The notes under the pieces: generated by a model
The model's database searches: none
What the model was told of the DNA's origin: nothing
What the model saw: the letters and a program-made list of their open reading frames with translations, nothing else
Part shown: positions 27,460 through 38,454 of the stretch, in pieces
Layout of the letters: each line of letters opens with the position of its first letter
How positions within the stretch are numbered: the stretch's first letter is position 1
Program-made: the position numbers and the translations under genes
Assembly (NCBI RefSeq): GCF_014196925.1
Contig: NZ_JACIEN010000003.1
Location: forward strand, 310,001 to 374,000
Reading direction: 5' to 3'
DNA from: Chelatococcus caeni
Lineage (GTDB): Bacteria; Pseudomonadota; Alphaproteobacteria; Rhizobiales; Beijerinckiaceae
DNA: 64,000 nt

Positions 27460-29871
27460 ATGGTCCGACCGATGACTCGCGTACCCCCACAGGGCCCTGC
27501 GTCCGGCCCCGACGATCTCGCCCACACGCCCCGCCCCGGCTCGCTCGCCGCACGGGCGCGCGCGGCCGCCGCGCCGACGCCCTATCTCTCCGGTCTCAAT
27601 GCCGAGCAGCGCCGGGCGGTGGAGGCGACCGAAGGCCCGGTCCTCGTGCTCGCCGGGGCCGGAACGGGCAAGACGCGCGTCCTGACGACGCGCATCGCCC
27701 ATCTCATCGCCACCGGGCTCGCCTGGCCGTCCGGCATCCTCGCCGTGACCTTCACCAACAAGGCCGCGCGCGAGATGAAGGAGCGCGTCGCGCACCTCGT
27801 CGGCCCCGCGGCGGAGGGCATGCCCTGGCTCGGCACCTTCCACGCCATCGGCACCAAGATCCTGCGCCGCCACGCCGAGCTCGTCGGCCTCAAATCCGAC
27901 TTCACCATCCTCGACGTCGACGACCAGATCCGGCTGCTGAAACAGGTGCTGCAGGCCGAGAATATCGACGACAAGCGCTGGCCGGCCCGCCAGCTCGCCA
28001 GCCTCATCGACGGCTGGAAGAACCGCGCCCTGCAGCCCTCGAAGGTGCCGCACGGCGAGGCCGCCGCCTTCGCCCACGGGCGCGGCGCGGAACTCTATGC
28101 GCTCTATGAGGAGCGGCTGAAGATCCTCAACGCGGCGGACTTCGGCGACCTGCTGCTGGAATCGATCCGGCTCTTCCAGGAGCATCCCGACGTCCTCGCC
28201 GACTACCAACGCCGCTTCCGCTACATCCTCGTCGACGAGTACCAGGACACCAACGTCGCCCAGTACCTGTGGCTGCGCCTCGTCGCCCAGGCGCACCGCA
28301 ACCTGTGCTGCGTCGGCGACGATGACCAGTCCATCTACGGCTGGCGCGGCGCGGAGGTGGACAACATCCTGCGCTTCGAGCACGACTTCCCCGGCGCCAC
28401 CGTGGTGCGGCTCGAGCGCAACTACCGCTCCACCGGCCATATCCTCGCCGCCGCCTCGCATCTCATCGCCCATAACGAGGGTCGTCTCGGCAAGACCCTG
28501 CGCACCGAGGACGAGCCGGGCGAGAAGGTCACCGTCACCGGTGCCTGGGATTCCGAAGAGGAGGCCCGCCTCATCGGCGAGGAGATCGAGGCCTTGCAGA
28601 GAAAGGGCCATCCGCTCTCCGAAATGGCCGTGCTCGTGCGCATCTCGGCGCAGATGCGCGAGATCGAGGACCGCTTCGTCCAGCTCGGCCTGCCCTACCG
28701 CGTCATCGGCGGCCCGCGCTTCTACGAGCGCATGGAGATCCGCGACGCCCTCGCCTATCTGCGCTGCGTCGTGCAGCCGGCCGACGACCTCGCCTTCGAG
28801 CGCATCGTCAATACGCCGAAGCGCGGCCTCGGCGACGCCACGCTGCAGGTGCTGCACGCCCATGCCCGCGCCGCGCGCATCCCGCTCATGGAGGCGGCGC
28901 GCTTCATCGTCGAGACCGAGGAGCTGAAGCCGAAGCCCCGCAGGACGCTGCGCGACCTCCTCGCCAGCTTCTCGCGCTGGTCGCAGAGCCTCGAGGCGAC
29001 GCCCCACACCGAGCTCGCCGAGGTGGTGCTGGAGGAATCCGGCTACACCGAGATGTGGCAGAAGGACCGTTCGGCCGAGGCCGCGGGCCGGCTGGAGAAC
29101 CTCAAGGAGCTCGTCCGTTCGCTCGAGGAGTTCCCCGACCTGCAGAGCTTCCTCGAACATGTCTCGCTCGTCATGGACGCGGTCGAGAGCGACAGCGACG
29201 ACCGCGTCAGCATCATGACCCTGCACGCCGCCAAGGGGCTCGAGTTCGACACCGTCTTCCTGCCCGGCTGGGAGGAAGGGCTGTTCCCGAACCAGCGCGC
29301 CCTCGACGAGAGCGGCCGTGCCGGCCTCGAGGAGGAGCGGCGCCTCGCCCATGTCGGCCTCACGCGGGCGCGGCGCCGGGCCAAGCTCTATTTCGCCTCC
29401 AACCGCCGCATCCACGGCCTGTGGAACTCGACCATCCCGAGCCGCTTCATCGATGAATTGCCGGAGGCGAGCGTCGAGGTGACCGAGGCGCCGGCTGCCT
29501 ATACCTACGGCAGCTACGGCCAGAGCCGCTTCGACATGGCCGAGCCCTTCCGCTCCTCCTATGCGACGCCGGGCTGGCAGCGCGCGCAGGCCAACAGCGC
29601 CGGCTGGGCCGGCGGACGCGGCGGCCAGTCGGGCAGCTTCGCGTCGGGGCGCGGTGCCGGCGCGAGGCGCGGCGGACCGCTGATGATCGAGGGCGAGCTC
29701 GTCGCCAAGTCGACGGGCACGGCATCGGCCTTCGGCACGGGCGACCGCGTGTTCCATCTCAAGTTCGGCCCCGGCACGGTCACGGCTGTGGACGGCAACA
29801 AGCTCACCGTCGATTTCGACAAGGCCGGCCGCAAGATGGTGCTCGACAGTTTCGTTGAGCGCGGCAGCTGA
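27460..29871 (+). CDS. uvrD: UvrD/PcrA-type ATP-dependent 3'-5' DNA helicase
   Basis: Superfamily 1A helicase for nucleotide-excision and mismatch repair. 803 residues. Walker A GAGTGKT at 66-72, motif Ia VTFTNKAAREMKERV, motif II LVDEYQDTN, motif III CCVGDDDQSIYGWRGA, motif IV LERNYRS, motif V VSIMTLHAAKGLEFDTVF, and motif VI EERRLAHVGLTRARRR. The C-terminal ~60 residues form the small Tudor-like domain (GDRVFHLKFGPGTVTAVDGN) that contacts RNA polymerase in PcrA/UvrD. The first ~40 residues are a variable extension. pcrA is an equally valid name. Confidence 0.96.
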   Translation: MVRPMTRVPPQGPASGPDDLAHTPRPGSLAARARAAAAPTPYLSGLNAEQRRAVEATEGPVLVLAGAGTGKTRVLTTRIAHLIATGLAWPSGILAVTFTNKAAREMKERVAHLVGPAAEGMPWLGTFHAIGTKILRRHAELVGLKSDFTILDVDDQIRLLKQVLQAENIDDKRWPARQLASLIDGWKNRALQPSKVPHGEAAAFAHGRGAELYALYEERLKILNAADFGDLLLESIRLFQEHPDVLADYQRRFRYILVDEYQDTNVAQYLWLRLVAQAHRNLCCVGDDDQSIYGWRGAEVDNILRFEHDFPGATVVRLERNYRSTGHILAAASHLIAHNEGRLGKTLRTEDEPGEKVTVTGAWDSEEEARLIGEEIEALQRKGHPLSEMAVLVRISAQMREIEDRFVQLGLPYRVIGGPRFYERMEIRDALAYLRCVVQPADDLAFERIVNTPKRGLGDATLQVLHAHARAARIPLMEAARFIVETEELKPKPRRTLRDLLASFSRWSQSLEATPHTELAEVVLEESGYTEMWQKDRSAEAAGRLENLKELVRSLEEFPDLQSFLEHVSLVMDAVESDSDDRVSIMTLHAAKGLEFDTVFLPGWEEGLFPNQRALDESGRAGLEEERRLAHVGLTRARRRAKLYFASNRRIHGLWNSTIPSRFIDELPEASVEVTEAPAAYTYGSYGQSRFDMAEPFRSSYATPGWQRAQANSAGWAGGRGGQSGSFASGRGAGARRGGPLMIEGELVAKSTGTASAFGTGDRVFHLKFGPGTVTAVDGNKLTVDFDKAGRKMVLDSFVERGS

Positions 29872-29886
29872 GGGGGAGATGAGCCA

Positions 29887-30189
29887 ATGAGCTTTCTAAA
29901 GGGACTTTTGGGCGGGCTCTTCGGCGGCGGGCGGGAGGCCTCGGCCGAGGAGGCGCCTGCGGGCGAGGCCGTGGAATACAAGGGCTTCCGCATCCGCCCC
30001 GCGCCCTACCCCGCCGGCGGCCAGTTCCAGACCGCCGGCATCATCGAGAAGGACATCGGCGGCGAGATCAAGGAATATCGCTTCGTGCGCGCCGAGACCC
30101 ACGCGAGCCGCAGCGACGCGGAGAATTTCGCGCTCACCAAGGGCCGGCAGATCGTCGACGAGCAGGGCGAGCGTATCTTCAAGGATTGA
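29887..30189 (+). CDS. HlyU family protein
   Basis: 100 residues matching the HlyU family (PF10115 type): short N-terminal Gly-rich segment, then EYKGFRIRPAPYPAGGQFQT, AGIIEKDIGGEIKEYRFVRA and SRSDAENFALTKGRQIVDEQ. The founding HlyU is an ArsR-type regulator; this small alphaproteobacterial family shares the name but has no visible helix-turn-helix, so a DNA-binding role is doubtful. Starts 15 bases after uvrD and is probably co-transcribed. It lies 5 kb from the HlyC-like gene; no functional link is shown. Confidence 0.85.
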   Translation: MSFLKGLLGGLFGGGREASAEEAPAGEAVEYKGFRIRPAPYPAGGQFQTAGIIEKDIGGEIKEYRFVRAETHASRSDAENFALTKGRQIVDEQGERIFKD

Positions 30190-30249
30190 GATCGCTCGCA
30201 TCACTTTTGTTCAAGACCGGCCTCGGGCGCTTTCGCGTATGATGGCGGC

Positions 30250-31113
30250 ATGGATACGGTGACACAGGAAGAGGCTTTTGCGGCGACGCCGCTCGCGGAT
30301 GACGAGCGGGCGCGTTTCTTCGCGGCCTCGCCCTTCGGCGGGCTGGAGTGCCTGACCGCCACCTTCCGCTCGCACCGCTACGCTCCGCATGCGCACGAGA
30401 CCTATGCCGTCGGCGCCATCCTCGCCGGCTGCGAGACCTTCTCCAGCCGCCGGGGGCGCGGCTATGCGGGACCGGGCGAACTCGTCTTCATGAACCCGCA
30501 CGAGGTGCACGACGGCGCCCCGCACGACGGCGGCTATGCCTACCGCATGAGCTACCCCTCCATCGAGACGCTGAGCGCCGTCGCCGCCGAGGTGAGCGGG
30601 CGCTCCGATTTGGGCATCCCCTTCTTCCCCCAGCCCGTGGTGCACGATCCGGCCGGCTTCGCCCTCTTCGTGGAGGCCCACGTGGCCCTGCAAGAGGAGG
30701 AGGACGCCCTCAAGGGCGCCGAGCTCCTCTACAGGTTCCTGTCCCTCGCCATCGTGCGCCATGCCCGCCTGCCCGCGCGCGAGCCCGGGCGTGAGCACGG
30801 CCCCGTCGCGCGCATCAAGGCGCTGCTCGGCGAGCGTTTCGCCGAGCCCTTCACGCTGGAAGACCTGGCGGCGGAGGCGCGCCTGTCGCGCCATCATCTC
30901 ATCCGCGCCTTCGCGCGCGAGACGGGAATGACCCCGCACGCCTTCCTCGTCAATCGCCGCATCAATGCCGCCGAAACCCTGCTGCGCGCCGGGCTCTCGC
31001 CGGCCGAGGTGGCGCAGGCGACGGGCTTTGCCGACCAGAGCCACCTCACCCGCGCCTTCAAGCTGCGCCGCGGCGTTACGCCCGGCGCCTACCGCATGGC
31101 CTTTGCCCGATGA
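30250..31113 (+). CDS. AraC family transcriptional regulator
   Basis: 287 residues. N-terminal cupin-type sensing domain (about 30-170: HAHETYAVGAILAGCETF and GELVFMNPHEVHDG). C-terminal double helix-turn-helix (about 190-285: FTLEDLAAEARLSRHHLIRA, MTPHAFLVNRRINAAETLL, EVAQATGFADQSHLTRAFKL). The stop overlaps the azlC start by four bases (ATGA), so it is the first gene of an araC-azlC-azlD operon and most likely controls the exporter. The effector is unknown; an amino acid is a reasonable guess. Confidence 0.93.
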   Translation: MDTVTQEEAFAATPLADDERARFFAASPFGGLECLTATFRSHRYAPHAHETYAVGAILAGCETFSSRRGRGYAGPGELVFMNPHEVHDGAPHDGGYAYRMSYPSIETLSAVAAEVSGRSDLGIPFFPQPVVHDPAGFALFVEAHVALQEEEDALKGAELLYRFLSLAIVRHARLPAREPGREHGPVARIKALLGERFAEPFTLEDLAAEARLSRHHLIRAFARETGMTPHAFLVNRRINAAETLLRAGLSPAEVAQATGFADQSHLTRAFKLRRGVTPGAYRMAFAR

Positions 31114-31841
31114 ACAAGCCCTTTGCGCCCTCGGCGCCGGTCGACATGGCGCGCGAGCGCGCGGCCGGCATTCGCGACATCATGCCCGTGATGATCGCCG
31201 CCGCGCCCATCGGCCTCCTGTTCGGCGCCCTGTGCGCCGGCAAGGGCCTGAGCCCGGCCGAGGCCGGCCTCATGTCCGTCCTCGTCTTCGCCGGCGGGGC
31301 CCAGTTCGCGGCGCTCGAACTGTGGACATGGCCGGTGCCCATCGCCACGCTCGCCTTCTCGACCTTGCTCATCAACGCCCGCCACATCCTCATGGGCGCC
31401 TCGCTGGCGCCGAAGATGCGCGGCTTCTCCCTCGGCCAGAAGCTCGCCGGCTTCTACGTCCTCACCGATGAATCCTGGGCGCTGGCCGAGCGGCGGGCGA
31501 AGGACAGGCCGCTCACCCCGGCCTACTGGTTCGCCGTCGCGGGACTGCTGCCCCTCTCCTGGGTGGGCGCAACCATCGCCGGGGCCGTCCTCGGCTCGTT
31601 CCTGGGCGATCCGGCGCGCATCGGCGCGGATTTCGCCTTCACCGCGCTTTTCATCGGCCTCATCGCCGGCTTCTGGAACGGCCGCGTCAGCGCCGCCGCC
31701 ATCGGCGCGAGCGCCGCCGCCTCGGCCGCCACCTATTTCGCCTTCGGCCCGCCGTGGCACGTGGCGGCCGGCGCACTCACCGGCATCGCCGCCGCCTATG
31801 TCGCCGCCCCCGCCGGCGAGGACGCGCCGGAGGCCGCATGA
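31110..31841 (+). CDS. azlC: AzlC family branched-chain amino acid exporter, large subunit
   Basis: 243-residue inner-membrane protein with five or more hydrophobic segments. The family pattern GIRDIMPVMIAAAPIGLLFG, LMSVLVFAGGAQFAALELW and LLINARHILMGASLAPKM is clear. Together with AzlD it forms an export permease for leucine/valine-type amino acids. Overlaps the AraC regulator upstream and azlD downstream by four bases each. Confidence 0.92.
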   Translation: MNKPFAPSAPVDMARERAAGIRDIMPVMIAAAPIGLLFGALCAGKGLSPAEAGLMSVLVFAGGAQFAALELWTWPVPIATLAFSTLLINARHILMGASLAPKMRGFSLGQKLAGFYVLTDESWALAERRAKDRPLTPAYWFAVAGLLPLSWVGATIAGAVLGSFLGDPARIGADFAFTALFIGLIAGFWNGRVSAAAIGASAAASAATYFAFGPPWHVAAGALTGIAAAYVAAPAGEDAPEAA

Positions 31842-32140
31842 CCATCGACCCGACCACGCTCGCCGCCATCCTCGCGATGGCGGTGATCACCTACCTCACG
31901 CGCATCGCCGGCATCTTCCTCGTCGGACGGCTCGCCCTCTCCGGCCGCGCCAAGGCGGCCTTCGACGCCATCCCGCCGGCTGTGCTCGTCGCCGTCATCG
32001 CACCGACCGCGCTCGCCACCGGCTGGCCGGAGACGCTCGCCGCCCTCGTCACCGCCGTGGCCGCGACGCGCCTGCCCCTCCTCGCCACCATCGCCGTGGG
32101 TGTCGCGAGCGTGGTCCTGCTGCGGATGGTCGCGGGATAG
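31838..32140 (+). CDS. azlD: AzlD family branched-chain amino acid exporter, small subunit
   Basis: 100 residues and about four membrane helices; AVITYLTRIAGIFLVGRL and FDAIPPAVLVAVIAPTAL are the AzlD signatures. Small partner of AzlC. ATG 31838 overlaps the azlC stop (ATGA). Last gene of the operon; a palindromic repeat and a homopolymer tract follow. Confidence 0.92.
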   Translation: MTIDPTTLAAILAMAVITYLTRIAGIFLVGRLALSGRAKAAFDAIPPAVLVAVIAPTALATGWPETLAALVTAVAATRLPLLATIAVGVASVVLLRMVAG

Positions 32141-32462
<322 letters not shown>

Positions 32463-34289
32463 TCAGCCCCCGATCGCCCGCGTCGCCTCTTCCAGCCACT
32501 CCCGGTCCGCGCCTTCCAGCGCCGGCGTCAGCGCCTCGCGCACGCGGACGTGGTAGGCGTCGAGCCAGGAACGCTCCTCGTCGGTGAGCAGCGAAGGCTC
32601 GACAAGCGCGAGGTCGATCGGTGCCAGCGTCAGCGTCTCGAAGCCGAGCATCGGCCGGTCGGCACCGGGCATGTCCCGCTCCTCGACGAGGACGAGGTTC
32701 TCGATGCGGATGCCGTATTCGCCTTCCTTGTAGTAACCTGGCTCGTTGGAGAGGATGACGCCCGGCTCGAGCGGCGTCGTGCCGAGCTTGGAGATGCGGT
32801 GCGGCCCCTCGTGCACCGAGAGGAAGGCGCCGACGCCGTGGCCCGTGCCGTGATCGAAGTCGAGCCCCGCCTCCCACAGCGGCCGGCGGGCGAAGCTGTC
32901 GAGCTGCGCGCCGCTGGTGCCCTTGGGGAAGACCGCCGTGGCGATGGCGATGTGACCCTTGAGCACGCGGGTGAAGCGCTCGCGCATCTCGGCGCTCGGC
33001 GTGCCCACGGCGAGCGTGCGCGTGATGTCCGTCGTGCCGTCCTCGTATTGCGCGCCGGAATCGATGAGGAAGATGCCCTCGCCGATGCGGCGGTTGCTCG
33101 CCATCGTGACATGGTAATGCGGCAGGGCCGCATTCGGCCCGGCGCCGGCGATGGTGTCGAAGGAGATGTCGACGAGCGCATTCGTCTCGGCGCGGAAATT
33201 CTCCAGCGCGACCGCGGCGTCGATCTCGGTGAGGCCGCCGCCGGGCGCCTCGCGGGCGAACCAGGCGAGGAAGCGGGCGACGGCCACGGCGTCGCGGCGC
33301 TGCGCGGCACGGGCCCCGGCCTTCTCCGCCTCGTTCTTCACCGCCTTCATGAGGCTGATCGGGTCATCGCCGACATCGGCCGTGCCACCGGCCGCGTTCA
33401 CCGTCTCGCGCAAGGCCGCCGCCGCCGTCGCCGCGTCGAGCCGCACACGCCGTCCGCCGGCCGCCGCCGTGGCGAGCGCGGCGGGAAAAGTGTCAGGAGG
33501 GGCGATATCGGCGAGCGGCGCCAGCGCCTCGCGCAACTCCGCCCCGATCTTGCCCTCGTCCATGAAGATCGTCGCCCTGCCCTCGCGCGGCACGAGCGCA
33601 TAGCCGAGGGCCAGCGGCGTATGGGTGACGTCCGCCCCCCGCAGGTTGAAGAGCCAGGCGAGATTATGCGGGTCGCTGACGACGAGGGCATCGCTGCGCG
33701 CCTTGGCGAGCTTCTCGTTGAGCTGCGACAGCTTGTCGGCCGCGGAGATGCCGGCGAAGACGAGCGGATAGGGCCGCGCCGGTGCGCGCGGCGGCGCGGG
33801 GCGGTCGCTCCAGATGGCATCGACGGGGTTGTCGGCCACCGGCACCAGCGTGCCGCCCGCCTCCTCGGCCGCCCGGGCGAGCCTGTCCACCGCCGCCGGC
33901 GTGTGCAGCCATGGGTCGTAGCCGAGTTTCGCCCCCTCCGGCAGGTTCTCGCCGATCCAGGCCGAAGGCGGCGTTTCGTTGCTCGCGACCGGCCCGAAGA
34001 GTTCGGTGTCGACCTGCTCGCGCACCTGCAGCGTATAGCGCCCGTCGACGAAGATCGCCGCCTTGTCCAGGAGCACCACCGCCGTGCCGGCCGAACCGGC
34101 GAAGCCCGTGAGCCAGGCGAGCCGCTCCGCATGGGGCGGCACGTATTCGCCCTGGTGCTCGTCGGCGCGCGGCACGACGAAGCCGTCGAGGCCCCGGCGG
34201 CGCAATTCATGCCGCAGCGCAGCAAGACGCGGCCCGCAGGCCGCCGGGTCGCGATCGTTGTCGAAGGCCTGAAAGCGGCTCTGCCTCAT
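32463..34289 (-). CDS. pepP: Aminopeptidase P family (Xaa-Pro) metallopeptidase
   Basis: Removes N-terminal residues preceding proline. 608 residues, the long eukaryotic-like three-domain form rather than the ~440-residue E. coli PepP. Two creatinase-like N-terminal domains (about 15-320) precede the pita-bread catalytic domain. Visible metal-site segments are IDSGAQYEDGTTDITRT (two Asp), GHGVGAFLSVHEGPH (His), SNEPGYYKEGEYGIRIENL (Glu) and the last Glu in the following FETLTLAPID region. ATG 34289 fits. Ends directly beside the homopolymer tract, which lies just outside the stop. Confidence 0.93.
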   Translation of the reverse strand: MRQSRFQAFDNDRDPAACGPRLAALRHELRRRGLDGFVVPRADEHQGEYVPPHAERLAWLTGFAGSAGTAVVLLDKAAIFVDGRYTLQVREQVDTELFGPVASNETPPSAWIGENLPEGAKLGYDPWLHTPAAVDRLARAAEEAGGTLVPVADNPVDAIWSDRPAPPRAPARPYPLVFAGISAADKLSQLNEKLAKARSDALVVSDPHNLAWLFNLRGADVTHTPLALGYALVPREGRATIFMDEGKIGAELREALAPLADIAPPDTFPAALATAAAGGRRVRLDAATAAAALRETVNAAGGTADVGDDPISLMKAVKNEAEKAGARAAQRRDAVAVARFLAWFAREAPGGGLTEIDAAVALENFRAETNALVDISFDTIAGAGPNAALPHYHVTMASNRRIGEGIFLIDSGAQYEDGTTDITRTLAVGTPSAEMRERFTRVLKGHIAIATAVFPKGTSGAQLDSFARRPLWEAGLDFDHGTGHGVGAFLSVHEGPHRISKLGTTPLEPGVILSNEPGYYKEGEYGIRIENLVLVEERDMPGADRPMLGFETLTLAPIDLALVEPSLLTDEERSWLDAYHVRVREALTPALEGADREWLEEATRAIGG

Positions 34290-34457
34290 CAGCTTCGGGC
34301 TCGCTCATGCAAATGTTTCATATGTAACCGGTTTTTGGGCTTCGCGCGCCCAATGCGGCGGCAGCGTCGCACAATTGTCATGCACCTCACGCTGCTCTGG
34401 CAAGCATCCCGCGAACAGGCCCGATCAGCATGCATAGGTCATATGCGCTGACCCATC

Positions 34458-34486
34458 TTCTTCGCACATGCAGCATTCCCTATATT
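34458..34486 (+). promoter_or_regulatory. Putative promoter of the small gene at 34548
   Basis: TTCTTC (34458-34463), 17-base spacer, TATATT (34481-34486) in the context TCCCTATATT, identical to the ssrA -10 context. This gives a leader of about 55 bases. Confidence 0.45.
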
Positions 34487-34547
34487 GCGACCATAAACAC
34501 GCGAGGAAGCGTTCCCGGGCTGTCCTCCAACGTGCGGAGATGGACCC

Positions 34548-34760
34548 ATGGCTTACGTTACGACCGACATCGCTTATGTAGCGCCCAAGAAGACCGGTGT
34601 CTTCAAGCGCATCCTCAATGCCCTCGTCGAGGCGCGCATGCGCGCTGCCGACCGGGAAATCCGCCGCCTCGAGGCGATCTACGGCCCGCTGACCTTGAAG
34701 GACGCGGACCTCGACAAGGTCAGCCTCGGCAAGTCCGGCGCCCTGCCCTTCGCCCGCTGA
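34548..34760 (+). CDS. Small protein of unknown function (70 residues)
   Basis: Begins MAYVTTDIAYVAPKK, then an amphipathic, Arg-rich helix (FKRILNALVEARMRAADREI) and a C-terminal KDADLDKVSLGKSGALPF segment. CGGAGATGG precedes the ATG. No family recognised. The helix resembles DUF1127-type small basic proteins in character only. Followed 47 bases later by another tiny gene on the same strand; promoter visible upstream. Base composition and codon use match the genome, and the ribosome sites support both as real genes. Confidence 0.72.
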   Translation: MAYVTTDIAYVAPKKTGVFKRILNALVEARMRAADREIRRLEAIYGPLTLKDADLDKVSLGKSGALPFAR

Positions 34761-34807
34761 GGCGAGGGACTGCGCAGCCGGTTCACATCGATCGAAAGGC
34801 AACAGAC

Positions 34808-34930
34808 ATGTTCATCGTGACCATCCTGAGGGCAATCGGCCGTTTTACGGTCACGATGGCCGAGATCGTCGCTGAGGCGCAGGCCATGCGCCGCGAGATG
34901 CGTCGCCGCTACCCGGCCATCGATTACTGA
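34808..34930 (+). CDS. Very small protein of unknown function (40 residues)
   Basis: MFIVTILRAIGRFTVTMAEI then VAEAQAMRREMRRRYPAIDY: a hydrophobic first half and an Arg-rich second half, one probable amphipathic or membrane-surface helix. GAAAGG lies about ten bases before the ATG. Probably co-transcribed with the preceding 70-residue gene. The form resembles the tiny DUF1127-associated proteins of rhizobia; no firm family call. Confidence 0.65.
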   Translation: MFIVTILRAIGRFTVTMAEIVAEAQAMRREMRRRYPAIDY

Positions 34931-34940
34931 CAGCGGCCTT

Positions 34941-35858
34941 TCATCGACGCGGGCGGGGGGCAGCGCCTCCCCGCCTCAGAACCAGCGTCGCCCAGCCTTC
35001 ACGCTCGGCACGCCTGACGAGCGCCAGCCCCTGCGAGGCATAGGCGCTGACGACCCCCGGCACATCGCGGACGAGCAGCCCCGAGAGCACCAAGGTGCCC
35101 TGCGGGGCAAGCACTTTGCGCAGGGACGGCGCGAGAAGCCTGAGCGGCCGGGCAAGGATATTCGCAAAGACGAGATCGTAGTGACCCGCGCGGGCGGCAA
35201 GACGGTGCTGCACGCCCGGCGCTGCGTAAAGCCGCACGTGGTCGCGCGCGCCGTTCAGTCTCGCGTTGGCGCGCGCGACCGCGACGGCCACCGGATCGAT
35301 GTCCCCCGCCACCACCGGCTCGTGCAGCGCCCGCGCCGCGGCGATGGCAAGGATGCCGGTGCCGGTGCCGACGTCGAGAACATGGCGCGGGCGCCCGCGC
35401 TTCAGCTCCGCAACAAGCTCCAGGAGGCAGCCGAGCGTCGTGCCGTGATGGCCGGTGCCGAAGGCGAGCGCCGCGTCGATCTCGATGGCGATGTCGTTCG
35501 CCCGCACGACCTCCCGGTCATGGCTGCCGTGGACGAGGAAGCGCCCGGCCCGCACGGGCTTCAGGCCCTCGAGGCTCGCCCTCACCCAGTCCTTCACCTC
35601 GATCGGCGCGAAAACCGCCGCGTCCACCGCATCGCCGACGATGGGGCGCAGCAGGCTCAGGATCGCCGCCTCGTCCGGCGCACTGGAGAAATAGACCTCC
35701 AGGTGCCAGCGTCCGTCCGCCGCCTCGAAGGCCGCCACCGCCGTCTCGGCCGGATCGAAGAACTCCCCGAGGAGCTCGACCATGGCCTTCGCGGACGCCT
35801 CGTCCGCGGCAAGGCGCATGGAATGGGTGGGCTTGTGCGGCGGCAGGCCTTCGAGCAT
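34941..35858 (-). CDS. prmA: Ribosomal protein L11 methyltransferase
   Basis: S-adenosylmethionine-dependent trimethylation of ribosomal protein L11. 305 residues. The N-terminal substrate domain (1-110) is followed by the methyltransferase domain: ALAFGTGHHGTTLGCLLEL, motif I LDVGTGTGILAIAAARA (161-177), then GDIDPVAVAVARANARLNG, and the catalytic region YDLVFANILARPLRLLAP. N(I)LA after the Asn is typical for PrmA. Convergent with the tiny gene at 34808, ten bases apart. Confidence 0.95.
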   Translation of the reverse strand: MLEGLPPHKPTHSMRLAADEASAKAMVELLGEFFDPAETAVAAFEAADGRWHLEVYFSSAPDEAAILSLLRPIVGDAVDAAVFAPIEVKDWVRASLEGLKPVRAGRFLVHGSHDREVVRANDIAIEIDAALAFGTGHHGTTLGCLLELVAELKRGRPRHVLDVGTGTGILAIAAARALHEPVVAGDIDPVAVAVARANARLNGARDHVRLYAAPGVQHRLAARAGHYDLVFANILARPLRLLAPSLRKVLAPQGTLVLSGLLVRDVPGVVSAYASQGLALVRRAEREGWATLVLRRGGAAPRPRR

Positions 35859-36216
35859 GGGGCAGGCTTTCAGATGGAGAATGCGCGTGTCTTAGACCGT
35901 GTCGCCGCCGGAGGAAAGGGCGGGAGCGCTTCACGCCAAGGTACTCACATATGAACGAGCGCAATTGATCCCTCCCCTTGAGGGGAGGGTGGATCGCGCC
36001 GTCCGAAGTCGGATCTATCCGACTTCGGCTTCCTCAGGTGTCGAACTCGGACAAGCCCGAGCTCGACCGCGCGAGACGGGTGGGGGCGAGGCCGGGGACG
36101 GCGCTCTTGATATCTGCCGCTCGCCCCCTCCGTCGCTGCTACGCAGCGCCACCTCCCCCATGCGGGGGAGGATCAAGGCCTCGATGTTCATATGCCGAGC
36201 GACGAAAGGGCGCGAT
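35859..36216. repeat. Intergenic repeat block with four palindromes
   Basis: No gene. In order: CCCTCCCC/GGGGAGGG with loop TTGA (35970-35989); a 12-bp perfect palindrome CCGAAGTCGGAT/ATCCGACTTCGG (36003-36028); a GCTGC/GCAGC stem near 36131-36148; and CCTCCCCC/GGGGGAGG with loop ATGC (36152-36171). The outer two are inverted copies of one motif, so the whole block looks like a single mobile intergenic palindromic element of about 200 bases. The right end may carry the ligA terminator and the left end the prmA promoter. Confidence 0.75.
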
Positions 36217-38427
<2,211 letters not shown>

Positions 38428-38454
38428 CTATATGACAAAGCGGGCCGTCTTCAC

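Noticed and set aside
29887-30189. Link between the HlyU-family gene and the HlyC-like gene as a haemolysin system
   Set aside because: They are 5 kb apart with unrelated genes between, no toxin or secretion genes, and this HlyU family lacks a visible DNA-binding domain.
35968-36176. CRISPR array candidate near 36 kb because of repeated palindromes
   Set aside because: Only inverted hairpins, no regular direct repeats and spacers.
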